A DNA stretch of 64,000 nt from Sorex araneus (GCF_027595985.1 NC_073302.1:12135811-12199810), one strand, 5' to 3'. Positions 32,010 through 42,773 are shown, counted from the stretch's first letter. Numbers and translations are program-made. Notes: generated by a model from the letters alone, not told the origin.

Positions 32010-32400
32010 GTTTCCCCTTCTCCGTTTCTCTGGTGCTGCCCTTTCTCTCCCCTCGGCCCCTTCGCCTCTTTCTCGTCTTACCTCTGTCTTCAGCAGCAAT
32101 TGCAGGAGTCCAGAGGGCCTTGACCAGGGAATCACAATATAAAGTTTGTGCTTGTCCAGCCTCTTTCCTCTAGAACAATCCGAGGAGGCGAGTCACTCAC
32201 TCTACACCTCGGGTATCTCAGGAAACCAGGGCCCCTTCCAGCCCTGCTCCCGCTCTGCGCCTTCTCGTTTGGGCCTCGCTGTGCCGAGCACAGGACACCT
32301 GTTCTCATAAGATCTCGTCAATTGGTCAAAACTCTAGACATTAGGTCAGGTCCCCTGCTGTTGTCTAGTCACTCATATGAATGTTTGAAAAATGAAATAG
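32010..32400. other. Unassigned sequence
   Basis: No gene or repeat was recognised. Confidence 0.35.
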
Positions 32401-32402
32401 AT

Positions 32403-32575
32403 GGGGCTGGAGCGATAGCACAGCGGGTAGGGTGTTTGCTTTGCACGTGGCCGACCTGGGTTCAATTCCCAGCATCCCATATGGTCCCCTGAGCACCACC
32501 AGGAGTAATTCCTGAGTGCAAAGCCAGGAGTAACCCCTGTGCATCGCCGGGTGTGACCCAAAAAGAAAAAAAACC
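32403..32575 (+). mobile_element. SOR-type SINE, near consensus
   Basis: Full forward copy with B box GGTTCAATTCC and tail AAAAAGAAAAAAAACC. Confidence 0.95.
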
Positions 32576-32621
32576 ACAAACAAAAACGAGATAGGCTTGG
32601 AGCATTTTTACTTGCCTTATT

Positions 32622-32796
32622 TTGTTCGAGGGTCATGCTCAGTGGTGCTCAGTGCTCAGTGGTGCTCCTAGCTCTGTGCTCAGGGATCATTCCTGAAGGG
32701 GCTTGCAGAGAATCTTATACAATGCCAGGGGTCAAACTACGGTCAGCCACATGCAAGGCAAATGCTTTAACCCCTGTGGTATCTTTTCAGGCCCAG
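32622..32796 (-). mobile_element. SOR-like SINE, older
   Basis: Antisense copy with a small internal tandem (GTGCTCAGTGCTCAGTGG) near 32645. Confidence 0.83.
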
Positions 32797-33464
32797 AAGT
32801 ATATTTTTTGTAGGCAGGAAGCCCAGTTTCAATTCCGGACACTACACGGTGCCTTGAGCACTGGGTCAGGAGTGCCGTCTGAGCACCGCTGGGTGTGGTG
32901 CAAACATCTGCACTTCAGCGTCATTTGTATTTTCTTTTCAAATCACAAACCACTGGCCCAAGACACCCAAGGTCTGGTTTGCAAATGAAGTTCCCTGGTG
33001 GTCCTCTCTCTCCAGGACATGAGACTAAAGCTGCCCCCACAGGACGAGCCCGCCTGTGCCCGCCCCAGCAGGCCAGCTGGAGCGCTACTCTCTCCCTGGC
33101 ACACATTCCTGCAATTTGACCGTGGACTCAGACAGCTGACCCTGCGGGTGCCTGGGGTCTCTGGGGGCTGCCAGCTCCCCATGACCTAGCCCCGAAACGG
33201 CTCTCAGTTTTTCACACAGCCCTTCTCTGGACAGCCAGGAGCCCCTTCGTAAACACCGCCCACATACCCACCCTAAGGAGAGCTGAAACTTCCCCCTCCA
33301 CCCCTGCTTTTTTTTTTTTTTTCTCCAGAGGAACTTCAGTTTCCCGTTACAGATGGGAGAGCATAATTTAGGCAGTTCAAGGTGAATTACCCTCAAAGGA
33401 ACTTTCAAGTGTATCTTTCCTTGATGAGCCAAAAGGAAAAAAAGAAAAAAGAGGAACAATTCAG
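32797..33464. other. Mostly unassigned, with a SOR-like 3' fragment
   Basis: 32815-32905 (AATTCCGGACACTACACGG, GAGCACTGGGTCAGGAGTG) looks like an eroded forward SINE. A T-run lies at 33309-33322. No gene is supported. Confidence 0.4.
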
Positions 33465-33612
33465 AAGAAATAAGGTAAGGCATTTGCTGACCCGGGTTTG
33501 ATTCCCAGCATACCACCTGTGATCCCCCGAGCACTCATAGGTGTGATCTCTGAGCACAGAGCTAGGAGTAATTCCACAGCACTGCTGGATATGGCCCAGA
33601 AACCAAAAGTGA
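33465..33612 (+). mobile_element. SOR-type SINE, 5' truncated
   Basis: It starts within the head (AGGCATTTGCTGACCCGGG); B box GGTTTGATTCCC, then body. Confidence 0.85.
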
Positions 33613-33689
33613 AAGTTCCTAGTAAAGCCCTCCGGACCACTCCCCCACCCTCCTGCAAAGGTCCTTGCTGAACTGAACTGAAATGTCTG

Positions 33690-33845
33690 TCATTGCACCG
33701 TTCTAATGATCAGGGTATTTTTCTAGTTCTTTCAGCACACTTTTCACGGGGCCGGGGTCAAGTTTTGTTCACAGTGTTGTTCACAGTGATGTTCCTTGTG
33801 CCCAGCAAGGAGCTTGGCACACAGTGAGACACTCATAGATATGGA
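33690..33845 (+). mobile_element. L2/MIR 3' end fragment (possible)
   Basis: TGCCCAGCAAGGAGCTTGGC then ACACAGTGAGACACTCA resembles the conserved L2/MIR3 terminus; it is followed by a (GGAT)n run at 33846-33873. Confidence 0.4.
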
Positions 33846-34109
33846 ATGGAGGGATGGATGGAGGGATGGATGGAAGAAATAGTTCTAGAGAACAGGAAGG
33901 CATGGGGCACAAAAGGATTCAAAATAAGCTTTCACAAGCCACCAACTTGATAGCTGTTACTCTCTCTCTTTGAAATAAATATAAGGCTTGTTTCTGGATT
34001 CTGCTCGCTTGACTGCTGCCAAAAAACCAATAATAATGGGGTTGGTCCAGGCTAACCTGTAAAAAACAATCCCCACAGAAATCCAATGACTGGAGTAGCC
34101 TTTTAATGA

Positions 34110-34229
34110 ATAGGCAAGACATTGATATCAATTTACATTAATTAGTAAGGCCAAGCTACCCTCTCAAAATGTCTGCTTCCTTCACCTGCTAGATTTGTAT
34201 CAGATGTCACCCCCTCGGTGTCTCCAAGT
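34110..34229 (+). repeat. Local duplication, copy 1 (empty)
   Basis: ATAGGCAAGACATTGAT through TCTCCAAGT. The same sequence reappears at 34497-34852, there split by a SINE. Confidence 0.9.
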
Positions 34230-34496
34230 TTCATATTTTAGAAGTTTGAGTCACGGTGCCACTGAAGTGTGGGTGTGTATACAGGTGGAATTACTCTCTT
34301 TCCTACTATTGGTGCAGAATCTCCTTTTTTTTTGCCTTTATTGTTGTTATTATGGAGAGGGATGAAGAATTGGGGGGGGGGTTGTATTCTCACCAGGGGT
34401 GACAAAGTGTTGCTATGGCAGATCACTCATGGCTTTCTGTCACACTCGGTCTAGCCTGGGGATTGAACGTCCATATTGAGCTTCTACCATTTCCCT

Positions 34497-34852
34497 ATAG
34501 GCAAGACATTGATTATCAATTTACACGATAGCATAGCAGTAGGGCATTTGCCTTGCACATGGCTGACCCAGATTTGATTCCTCAGTCCCTCTCTGAGAGC
34601 CCGGCAAGCTACCAAGAGTATCTCGCCCCCGCGGCAGAGCCTGGCAAGCTACTCGTGGTGTATTTGACATGCCAAAAACAGGAACAACAAGTCTCAAAAT
34701 GGAGACATTACTGGTGCCTGCTCGAGCAAACCTATGAGCTACGGGATGACAGTGAGACAGTGATACAGTATGGCCAAGCTACCCTCTCAAAATGTCTGCT
34801 TCCTTAACCTGCTAGATTTGTATCAGATGTCTCCCCCTCGGCGTCTCCAAGT
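34497..34852 (+). repeat. Local duplication, copy 2 (SINE-filled)
   Basis: Outside the SINE at 34526-34769 it matches copy 1 with only a few base changes (for example CCTTCACCT against CCTTAACCT). Confidence 0.9.
34526..34769 (+). mobile_element. Chimeric-tail SINE inside a duplicated segment
   Basis: It starts within the head (CGATAGCATAGCAGTAGGG), passes a B-box-like GATTTGATTCCTC into the second-type tail, and ends GTGAGACAGTGATACAGTA with no A tail. Compared with copy 1 the bases TTAATTA appear replaced, and no clear target-site duplication is left. Confidence 0.92.
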
Positions 34853-34859
34853 CGGACGT

Positions 34860-35463
34860 GTGTTAGGGTTTCCCCCACAGCAGCCAATCCTGGCGATCCC
34901 GGCTTGTGTGGTCCCCAATCCACTTCACTTCTGACATCCACCTGGTGTGTGTATCAGGCTGCACAGTTTAGGGGCTCGGGCCCACAAGACTTCTCTTACC
35001 TCCACTTCAACGGCAAACATGAACCCAGGCGTCTAGCACCTCTGATCAAATCATGGGTTCTCATCACCCCTCTTCCGGTTTGGTGAATTTGATAACTGAC
35101 TCACAAGACTTACGTGACTCAATGTCCTGACTGGGTTAGCGATCTATTATGGAAAGAGGCAGGGTGTAGGGATGTCTCAGTGGCTCATGCAATCCTGAGG
35201 TGAGTTCCATCCCATGCCACGCACTGAGCGAGCCAGGTCCAGCAGGTCGGTAGTGCTAAGATCCCAGCACCATGAGCAACTTCAGGCTTTATCACAGTTA
35301 TGTGTGCGTCAGCACCACAATTTGACAGCGACCCCAACTGTGCAAGTAGACCACAGTCACACAAGTGAACATTACACCAAGCATATATGTGACTCTCAGG
35401 CGTCAGATCAACAGAAGGGAAGGGGAAATGACATAAAACAATATAAAAGGGTTATAAAACATT
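34860..35463. other. Unassigned, possibly an old tRNA-headed retroposon
   Basis: 35168-35225 (GGATGTCTCAGTGGCTCATG, then GAGTTCCATCCCATG) faintly resembles a tRNA-like head, followed by non-repetitive sequence to 35430. Not placed in a family. Confidence 0.3.
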
Positions 35464-35480
35464 ATAAAAGTGCTGCAGAG

Positions 35481-36069
35481 GATGCATTTGCGACTGCGTG
35501 ACAACTCATACCTCACACCACCCACACTCCAAGAGTACCACACCACATCTGATGGGGTTTAAAGTAGGAGGAAACCAATCTTAGAGGGAAATATTTTTTT
35601 ACAGATATATATACAAAACACACAAAGCTCAACCTTAACAACATGTTCATGATCTCTTATAAAGGGCTTAATGGCCCGTGGGTGAAATAAAACAATCTCC
35701 ACACTCTTTCCTCTAAGGAAACTTTTTGGGAACATTTTCAGTCATTTTTCATAACAAACATAAATTATGTTTGTTATGAAAATTCTAAATACAAAATAAA
35801 TATTAATTTTATTTTATAAATAACATTTTAAGTTATTTTTATAAATAAAATTTTATTTTCTTTCTTTATTTTATTTTATAAATAAAATTTTAAGATACAA
35901 AATAAATTATTTCGGTTCTGCTTTGGGACAAGGGTGGGGGTTCGGGATGGAAACATCTGAAATATGGTGGCGGGAAAGTATAATAGTGGTGGGATTGATG
36001 TTCTAATATTAAACGTAATCAAATATTGTGAACTACTTTATAAAATAAAGACATTTAAGAAAGAAAGAA
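35481..36069 (+). mobile_element. L1-tailed retroposon family A, copy 3, with target-site duplication
   Basis: A perfect 17-bp direct repeat ATAAAAGTGCTGCAGAG lies at 35464-35480 and 36070-36086, and the element ends in an A-rich (AAAG)n tail. This is a clean L1-type retroinsertion, 5' truncated relative to the copy at 27.7 kb. An AT-rich internal expansion lies at about 35755-35900. Confidence 0.88.
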
Positions 36070-36086
36070 ATAAAAGTGCTGCAGAG

Positions 36087-36565
36087 AGCAAGGAACAGGG
36101 AAGGGGCCTGTGCTCCCATACCCTTTTCAGACCGCGCCCCCTCCTGGGACTTCCACAGGGTCCCCAGCCTGGATGCCCTCCAAAGCCGGCTGCTCCGGAC
36201 TGTCACGGAGCCTCTGTCACATATGTGTGACCAATCATTCACTCAGTCTCCAGCCCTTCCCTGCCTCAGGCGTACCTGAAAGAGCCAAGCCTTCGGTCAT
36301 GGCTGGGTCTTCTTTAGATTCCAGTTCCTATCAAGAAGTTATCTCACAACCTTCCAGACCCTTCTCAAGAAAACAATGGGTGTCCCTGTCACCCAAGATT
36401 CCAGGAGCTTTGGGAGCTCTGGGTCTGGACCTGGGGTCAAAGACCAGACACAGAACAAAAGATGTTTCTGCTGCTCTGATGACTAAGGTTTTCGGAGTTT
36501 TGACAGTAACCAGAATCAAAGACCTCCCTGCCCCCCCCTCCAAAAAAAGCGTCATTCTTCGTGCT
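36087..36565. other. Unassigned sequence
   Basis: No gene or repeat was recognised. Confidence 0.35.
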
Positions 36566-36569
36566 AGTG

Positions 36570-36591
36570 TGTGTGTGTGTGCGTGCGAGTG

Positions 36592-36632
<41 letters not shown>
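36570..36632. repeat. (GT)n microsatellite
   Basis: About 60 bp of GT with a few GC/GA interruptions in the left half. Confidence 0.95.
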
Positions 36633-36633
<1 letters not shown>

Positions 36634-36679
36634 GGGGTGGGGATCGGGCCACACCGGCATTGTTCAGAACTTACTCGTG

Positions 36680-36860
36680 GTGGCCGGAGAGACAGCACTG
36701 CAGATTGGGCATTAGTCTCACAAGCAGCTGACCCTCAGCACCCTCTGTAACCCTCTGAACATGGCCAGGAGTGATCCCTAAGCACAGAGCCAGGACTAAG
36801 TCCAAAGTACTGCCAGAGGTGGCCCAAACACCAAGAAATAGAAAAAAAGAAAAAGAAAAA
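36680..36860 (+). mobile_element. SOR-like SINE, older
   Basis: Head GGCCGGAGAGACAGCACTGC, reduced B box, body CCAGGAGTGATCCCTAAGCA, A-rich tail. Confidence 0.8.
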
Positions 36861-36874
36861 AGAAACGGAAGATC

Positions 36875-37001
36875 AAGAGCTTACTCCTGGCTCTGTGCTT
36901 AGGGATCTTTTTTGGTGGTGTTTGGGACCTTATGCGGTACCAGGCACTGAGCTTGAGTGCAGGGCAAGCATCTTACTCACTGTGCTATCTCTCTGCCCCC
37001 C
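36875..37001 (-). mobile_element. SOR-like SINE, older
   Basis: Antisense copy abutting the previous tail: CTTACTCCTGGCTCTGTGC through TGTGCTATCTCTCTGCCC. Confidence 0.83.
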
Positions 37002-37157
37002 AAATACATTTTTCAATCAATGACAACATTATCATCTTTGCTCCATAATATGGCATTGAAACTGTGGTAACTTCCTCCAAGCATAGCCAGGAGTAATTCC
37101 CGAGTACTGTGCTGGGGGCAGTGACTGAACTACACTGGGTGTGGCCCCCAAACTGTA

Positions 37158-37430
37158 GCGCTGTAACACTGTCGTCCAGTTGTTCATCGATTTGCTCGAG
37201 CGGGCACCAGTAACGTCTCCATTGTGAGACTTCTTGTGACTGTTTTTGGCATATCGAATACACCACGGGGAGCTTGCTTAGGGATCTTTTTTCCTTTTTT
37301 TTCCCTTTTTTCCTTTTCTGCAAGCTACTCTTGGTAGCTTGCAGAGCTCTCTGAGAGGGACAGAGGAATCGAACCCAGGTTGACCATGTGCAAAGCAAAT
37401 GCCCTACCCACTGTGCTATCGCTCCAGCCC
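37158..37430 (-). mobile_element. Chimeric-tail SINE with internal pyrimidine insertion
   Basis: Antisense tail (CATCGATTTGCTCGAGCGGG, TTTTTGGCATATCGAATAC) and SOR head are present, but 37279-37318 is replaced by a TTTTCC-rich run. The residual 3' half of an A-tailed SINE lies just left at 37078-37155. Confidence 0.9.
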
Positions 37431-37502
37431 CCAAACAAACTAAATAAAAACATAGTAACCACTTAAATATCTTCACTATAGTCCTTAGTTCTGGCTAGCC
37501 AT

Positions 37503-37507
<5 letters not shown>

Positions 37508-37561
<54 letters not shown>

Positions 37562-37576
37562 TCTCTCTCTCTCTCT
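37508..37576. repeat. (CT)n microsatellite
   Basis: About 34 CT units with one CCCT interruption. Confidence 0.97.
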
Positions 37577-37579
37577 TAA

Positions 37580-39117
37580 ATTTTCCATTTCCAACTCATA
37601 ATCCTTGAATATTTAACGTTTTTCTTCCCAAAGCTAATTATTCAGTCCCTTGATTTCCTTGATCACCAAATCTCCTGTTAAATAACCAGAGAGGAACAGA
37701 GGAGAAAGAAGGAAAGACTCTGGAGGAGGTGGAAAAGGGAGAAAGAACTGGAAGGAGGTCTGAAGACAGGAGAAGGAGAAGAGCATGTCAAGAGGGTCAC
37801 CACAAGGACCCCAATGGGCTGGATCAAGAACGAGGATGATGAAGCCCTCAACTGGGCCAGAGGAATGCAACTAGCAAAGGAGGCTTGTGAGAGGCCAATT
37901 GAACCACGAGGTGCTTTGTGAGGGCTGAGTCATTGTCACAGATCACTCAGCCACGACCAGAGAACATCCTGTTGCTTGTACTAAGCTCACCCATGCAGCT
38001 GGGCCACAGGCTATTCTCTTGGCAGCCATGATTTGTGGATATTGGGGAGAAGCTCATGTGAACCCCCCAACTTCATCCAGCCAACGCGCCCTGTTACTTT
38101 AGGTGGCAGATACACAATGCCCAGAACAATGCCTACAGCGCAAAGCAAGGGAAGGAGGTCTTGGACCCTCAGAGAGAGGTGACAGCTCTGGGAATCCGTA
38201 TCTGGTGGAGGGAGGCAAATGAGAGAGGTAGAAGCTGAGCTGAGCAAGTCCACACTGTCCCGAGATGAGACTGTGCTAAAGGACACCAATGTCACAGCAC
38301 GTGGATAAGGGCAATCAGGAAGGGCAGAATCTGCCAAATCTGATCATGTTACCTGTTTGGGGAGTCCTAAGGTCCCCTCTCCAACTCCAAGAAAAAAACC
38401 ACCCTCATTTCTCAGCTGGATGTATCAGTCAGAACAGACTCAGTGCTGCTGTAGTAACAAGCTGACCTCTGCATCCTGATGACTTAATGGGTGTATTTCT
38501 TACTCCTGGTTCCTATCTGGCGCATGGCCCCCATAATCAGCCACGGACCCAGACTGCTGACGGGGCCACCGTGCTGGAGCTGTACCCACTTGGATCATGT
38601 GGCAACCTGGTCACTGACCCAGAACTGCCACCTGCACCTTCTGTCTATAAAGCTCACTGGTGGAGCTGGTCAGGTGACTCCCACTGACTTCCCTGCTGTG
38701 TGGTCAGGAAAGAGGAGAGGGAGGGATGCTGTGGTCCGTCCTGAGGGGACCCCCGGCTTTATTTCCCAAGACTACCTCCTTCCCAACTCATAATCCTGTG
38801 GTCCTAGGAGTCTTCTTTCATCTCCTCAACCTGTCCTTGAATCTTCAACCATTACTCCTCAGTACCTTTGCGCATGTTGCCACCCGCATAAAAGGTTTTT
38901 CCTACTTTTCCATCAGCCAAAATTCAACTTCGCCTCTCCAGCCCAGATCAGAATTCATTTTCTCCTTTTCTAAGTCCTTAAATTAAAATAAACAATTGGC
39001 CCTTCTCAGACGACCACATCTATTTTTATATATTTCCTCTAGGGAAATGGGTGGTTTGTGGACCCAGCTCTCTATCTTTCCCAGGGCTCAGTGCAAAGTG
39101 GGTACTACGAGAAACCA
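37580..39117. other. Unassigned sequence with possible old repeats
   Basis: No gene is supported. 38410-38640 (TCAGTCAGAACAGACTCAG, GTGTATTTCTTACTCCTGG) and 38820-38980 look like ancient interspersed repeats that I cannot name. A minus-strand frame of 108 codons at 38011-38337 has no recognisable product. Confidence 0.3.
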
Positions 39118-39130
39118 GATCTTTTCTTTT

Positions 39131-39302
39131 CTTTTTCTTCTTTTTGGGTCATGCCCAGTGATGCACAGAGGTTACCCCTGGCTCATGCACTCAGGAATTA
39201 CTCCTGGCGGTGCTCGGGGGACCATGTGGGATGCTGGGAATCGAACCCTGGTCGGCCGCATGCAAGGCAAATCCCCTGCCCGCTGTGTTATTGCTCCAGC
39301 CC
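39131..39302 (-). mobile_element. SOR-type SINE with target-site duplication
   Basis: Antisense young copy flanked by TCTTTTCTTTTCTTTT at about 39119 and 39304, a low-complexity target. Confidence 0.92.
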
Positions 39303-39317
39303 CTCTTTTCTTTTCTT

Positions 39318-39605
39318 TTAATTTTTTTTTAGTTTTAATTTTTTAGAATTGAATCACAGTGAGATACACAATTACAAAGTTGTTCATGATTGGGTTTCAG
39401 TCAATATTCCAACACCTGTCCCTTCACCAGTGTACATTTCCCACCACCAATGGCCCCAGTTCCCAGTTTCCCTTCTGTGGCCCCCCTCCGCTGCCTCTAT
39501 GGCAGGAATTTTTCTTCTCTCTCCTCTCTGTCTCTCTCTGTCTCTTTCTTTTCTTGTGGGCATTATGGCTTGCAATACAGATACAAACACAGATTTCTTC
39601 CAACT
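39318..39605 (-). mobile_element. L1 3' end, 5' truncated
   Basis: The reverse complement ends GAACAACTTTGTAATTGTG, TATCTCACTGTGATTCAAT and A-run. It includes GGAATATTGACTGAAACCC, the terminal signature shared with 6893-7695. Confidence 0.82.
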
Positions 39606-40635
39606 AACACTTAGAGTGTTTTTTTTCTCCAAATCTAACGGTATGACCCCAAGAAGTGATGACTTTGGATGATTTGATCTAGATTTTATTCCTCTCCAAG
39701 CCCTAAGTACCGACCGACACTTGGGAATTTTCAGTAGATGTTTGGGGAAGAGTTAGTCTTATATTTAATGTTGAGTAATGGTTTAAACAATCACAAATGG
39801 GTCTTTGAGGAATCAGCTGTGTGTATCACTTCAATGAAAATATTTACCCTAAAACCAAGAGCAATAAAATTTTCTAGATGCTTCTGTTGTTGGCATGCAT
39901 TCTGTAATGACATAATCTGTGGGAGAAGTATGAAACTTGGATGCGGTAACATCTCCAGAAGCAGAATCCTGGCCTGAAGATATGGGGAAGCAAGGGTATC
40001 GGGAACACACAGCGCACCCTTCTCTGTTTCTCTCTGTGCATGTGCTTCATTATTTCTCACTGAAAACCAGCTTTATCTACTTCTCAAAAAATAGCCATTT
40101 GAATCGCCACCCCACAAACTACGTACATTCAAAATCTTTGCAAAAGAGCCGCAACTATGGTCCTTGATCCCTGGCAAGACCCAGGAGAAGGATTCTGATT
40201 GGCCCAGCTTGTTCACGTGTCCACCCGGCCCAATCACAGGTGAGCAGAGTAGAAAGTCCCGGGCATCCCCAGGGCGGTTTCTCACCAGACAGTCTGACGG
40301 AGGAAGCCCGCAGAGAGAGTGGGAAGAAGTAGTTACTGCCCACTAAAACCAGGAAGAAGGAGACGCATTAGTTTATAAATATAAATATGTCCTCTGGGAG
40401 GAACACGTCATAAGGCCATCTAATTTTGGAAGGAATTCAAATGACAAGAGTCACTTCACAGTCTTTCTGTCTCAATTTTCTGCGGGAACTCCCAAGATCC
40501 AGTTAAGATCCCTCTCCCTCACTGCAGCCTCACGTTCTATGCAGTTTCAGCTTTGAGTACATCTGTCTCCTGGGCTTTGTTAATCCGGAGAAGTAACTAT
40601 GTTTCATTTTTATTCGTGTTTTTGGTGAGGGGAAC
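39606..40635. other. Unassigned sequence
   Basis: No gene or repeat was recognised over 1 kb. Confidence 0.35.
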
Positions 40636-40639
40636 GTGG

Positions 40640-40811
40640 GGTGGTCCTAGAACCCTGCAGTGCTCCTGGGCTGTCCCTGGCTCAGTGCTCAGGAGTGACC
40701 CTTGGTGGTGCCCAGGGGATCGCATGTGGTGCTGGAGATCAAAGCAGGGTCACTGGCAGCTCAGACACGTGCAGGGCAATGCCCTACTGACTGCACCATC
40801 TCTCTGGAGCC
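40640..40811 (-). mobile_element. SOR-like SINE, older
   Basis: GGGTGGTCCTAGAACCCTGC, AGGAGTGACCCTTGGTGGTG and CTGCACCATCTCTCTGGAGC trace an antisense copy. Confidence 0.75.
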
Positions 40812-40869
40812 TCATTTACCTTTGGAGTCTCAGTTTCAAGCTGAGGCCTGGCCACTAGCAAGAATGAAC

Positions 40870-41640
40870 AAATTCTTATGGAAGAGTACAAGGAAGAAAA
40901 AGGGGAAAGAAAAGAAGGAAGGAGTAGAGAAAAGAGGGGAGGAAGGAGAAGGGAAAGGAGAGGAGGAAGGAGAAGAGGAAGGAAGAAAGAAAGGGAGGAA
41001 GGGAGGGGGGAGGGAGGGAGGAAGGAAGGAAGGAAGGAAGGAAGGAAGGAAGGAAGGAAGGAAGGAAGGAAGGAAGGAAGGAAGGAAGGAAGGAAGGGGA
41101 GGGAAGGAGGGAGGGAGGGAGGAAGGAAGGAAGGGAAAGAAGGAAGGGGGAAGGAAGAGAGGGTGGAAGGTAGGAAGGAAGGAAGGAGGGAGGGAGAGAG
41201 GGAGGAAGGAAGGAAGGAAAGAAAGGAAGTAAGGGGGAGGGAAGAAAGGAAGGAATGAAGGAAGGAAGGAGGGAGGGAGAGAGGGAGGAAGGAAGGAAAG
41301 GAAGGAAGGGGGATGGAAGGAAGGAAGGAAGGAAGGAAGGAAGGAAGGAAGGAAGGAAGGAGGGAGGGAGGGAGGGACGGAGGGAGGGAGGGAGAGAGGG
41401 AGGAAGGAAGGAAGGAAAGAAAGGAAGTAAGGGGGAGGGAAGTAAGGAAGGAAGGAAGGAAGGAGGGAGGGAGAGAGGGAGGAAGGAAGGAAAGGAAGGA
41501 AGGGGGATGGAAGGAAGGAAGGAAGGAAGGAAGGAAGGAAGGAAGGAAGGAGGGAGGGAGGGAGGGACGGAGGGAGGGAGGGAGGGAGGGAGGGAGGGAG
41601 GGAGGGAGGGAGGGAGGGAGGGAGGGAGGGAGGGAGGAGT
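40870..41640. repeat. (GGAA)n/(GGGA)n array with a ~197-bp higher-order repeat
   Basis: About 770 bp of purine repeat, the longest in the window. Rare marker words recur at a fixed distance: GGAAGTAAGGGGGAGGGAAG at 41224 and 41423, and GGAAGGAAGGGGGATGGAAG at about 41301 and 41495. Two near-identical ~197-bp blocks are therefore present. A 310-codon frame across it is an artefact. Confidence 0.96.
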
Positions 41641-41660
41641 CACAGAAAGAACAAAGGGCT

Positions 41661-41805
41661 CAAGGTCTGAGATGTAATACAGTGGATAAGGTGATTGTCT
41701 TGCACTGGTCCAATCCCTGGCACTCCAGAGCCAGGAGTGAGCCCTAAGCACCGCTGGGAGTGGGCCCCAAACCAAAACCAAAACTATAACCAAAGCAAAA
41801 CAAAA
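41661..41805 (+). mobile_element. SOR-like SINE, internally deleted
   Basis: Head through GATTGTCTTGCACTGGTCC jumps to body GAGCCAGGAGTGAGCCC, then an (AAACC)n/(AAAAC)n tail. Confidence 0.78.
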
Positions 41806-41943
41806 CAAAACAAAAATAACCCGATCCTAACTAAGGGCTTCCTAAAGCAAGCATGCTTTCTTCCCCCTCTTCCACTGACTTTCTTCTAGGGGGTTGTGGC
41901 GCTGCTCTGAGAAATTCCTTTAATTATCATCTGTTTCAGGAAA

Positions 41944-42085
41944 GGGGCATGGCTCAAAGGGCTAGAGAGCATATTTTACATGCAATAGCCCCAAATTCAA
42001 GCACCGTCCCTGCAGGTTTCCCAACACCCCTGGGACTGACCTCTGAGCACAGCCGACAGGGTGTGGCCCCAAAACAAATAGAAAG
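41944..42085 (+). mobile_element. Old SOR-like SINE
   Basis: GGGCATGGCTCAAAGGGCTA, ACATGCAATAGCCCC and TCTGAGCACAGCCGACAGGG follow the SINE order with heavy divergence. Confidence 0.6.
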
Positions 42086-42189
42086 TTTTCTGTCCCGCCT
42101 CACTCACAGGCCGGCTGGAGGTTAAATAAAGAGCAAGGGCCACTGTGTTCATTTCTAGGCGGATGATAGCTATTGGGTTTTTTGTTTTG

Positions 42190-42346
42190 TTCCATTTTTG
42201 GTGTGTGTGAGAGGGAAGTCACACCCAGCAGTCAGTGCTCAGGGATCACTCCTGGTGGGACTTGAGGTTTGGGGGAGCTTGGGGGTTGAACCTGGGTCAG
42301 CCACATGCAAGGCAAACACCCTCCCACTTTACTATCTCTCTAGCCC
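42190..42346 (-). mobile_element. SOR-type SINE, older
   Basis: Antisense copy from AAGTCACACCCAGCAGTCAG to CTATCTCTCTAGCCCC. Confidence 0.86.
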
Positions 42347-42390
42347 CCAGCTGATAGCCGTTTTGGATTAGTCATTGTGCAGCATTTATT

Positions 42391-42554
42391 CTTTTTTGGG
42401 TCACACCCGGCAATGCACAGGGGTTACTCCTGGCTCTGCACTCAGGCATTACTCCTGGCGGTGCTCAGGGGACCATATGGGATGCTGGGAATCGAACCCG
42501 GGTCGGCCACATGCAAGGCAAACGCCCTACTCTCTGTGCTATCACTCCAACCCC
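42391..42554 (-). mobile_element. SOR-type SINE, near consensus
   Basis: Antisense: TTTTGGGTCACACCCGGCAA through CTATCACTCCAACCCC. Its head abuts a chimeric tail in the other orientation. Confidence 0.93.
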
Positions 42555-42555
42555 A

Positions 42556-42773
42556 GAACTGGCCTGGCAAGCTCGCTGTGGTGTATTGGATATGCCAAAT
42601 GCAGTAACAATGATGGGTCTCATTCCCCTGACCGTGAAAGAACCTCCAATGTGGCACTGCTGGGAAGAATGAGTAAAGAGAGGCTGCTAAAATCTCAGGG
42701 CTAGGACGAATGGAGACGTTACTGGTGCCCACTCAAGCAAATCGATGATGAACGGGATGGCAGTGATACAGTG
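42556..42773 (+). mobile_element. Long-form chimeric SINE tail, head missing
   Basis: GGCCTGGCAAGCTCGCTGTG and ATATGCCAAATGCAGTAACA match the chimeric tail. An extra ~95 bp (GGTCTCATTCCCCTGACCG through ATCTCAGGGCTAGGACGA) absent from the other copies follows, then GGAGACGTTACTGGTGCCC and GGCAGTGATACAGTG. It looks like a longer subfamily, not a random insertion. Confidence 0.85.
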
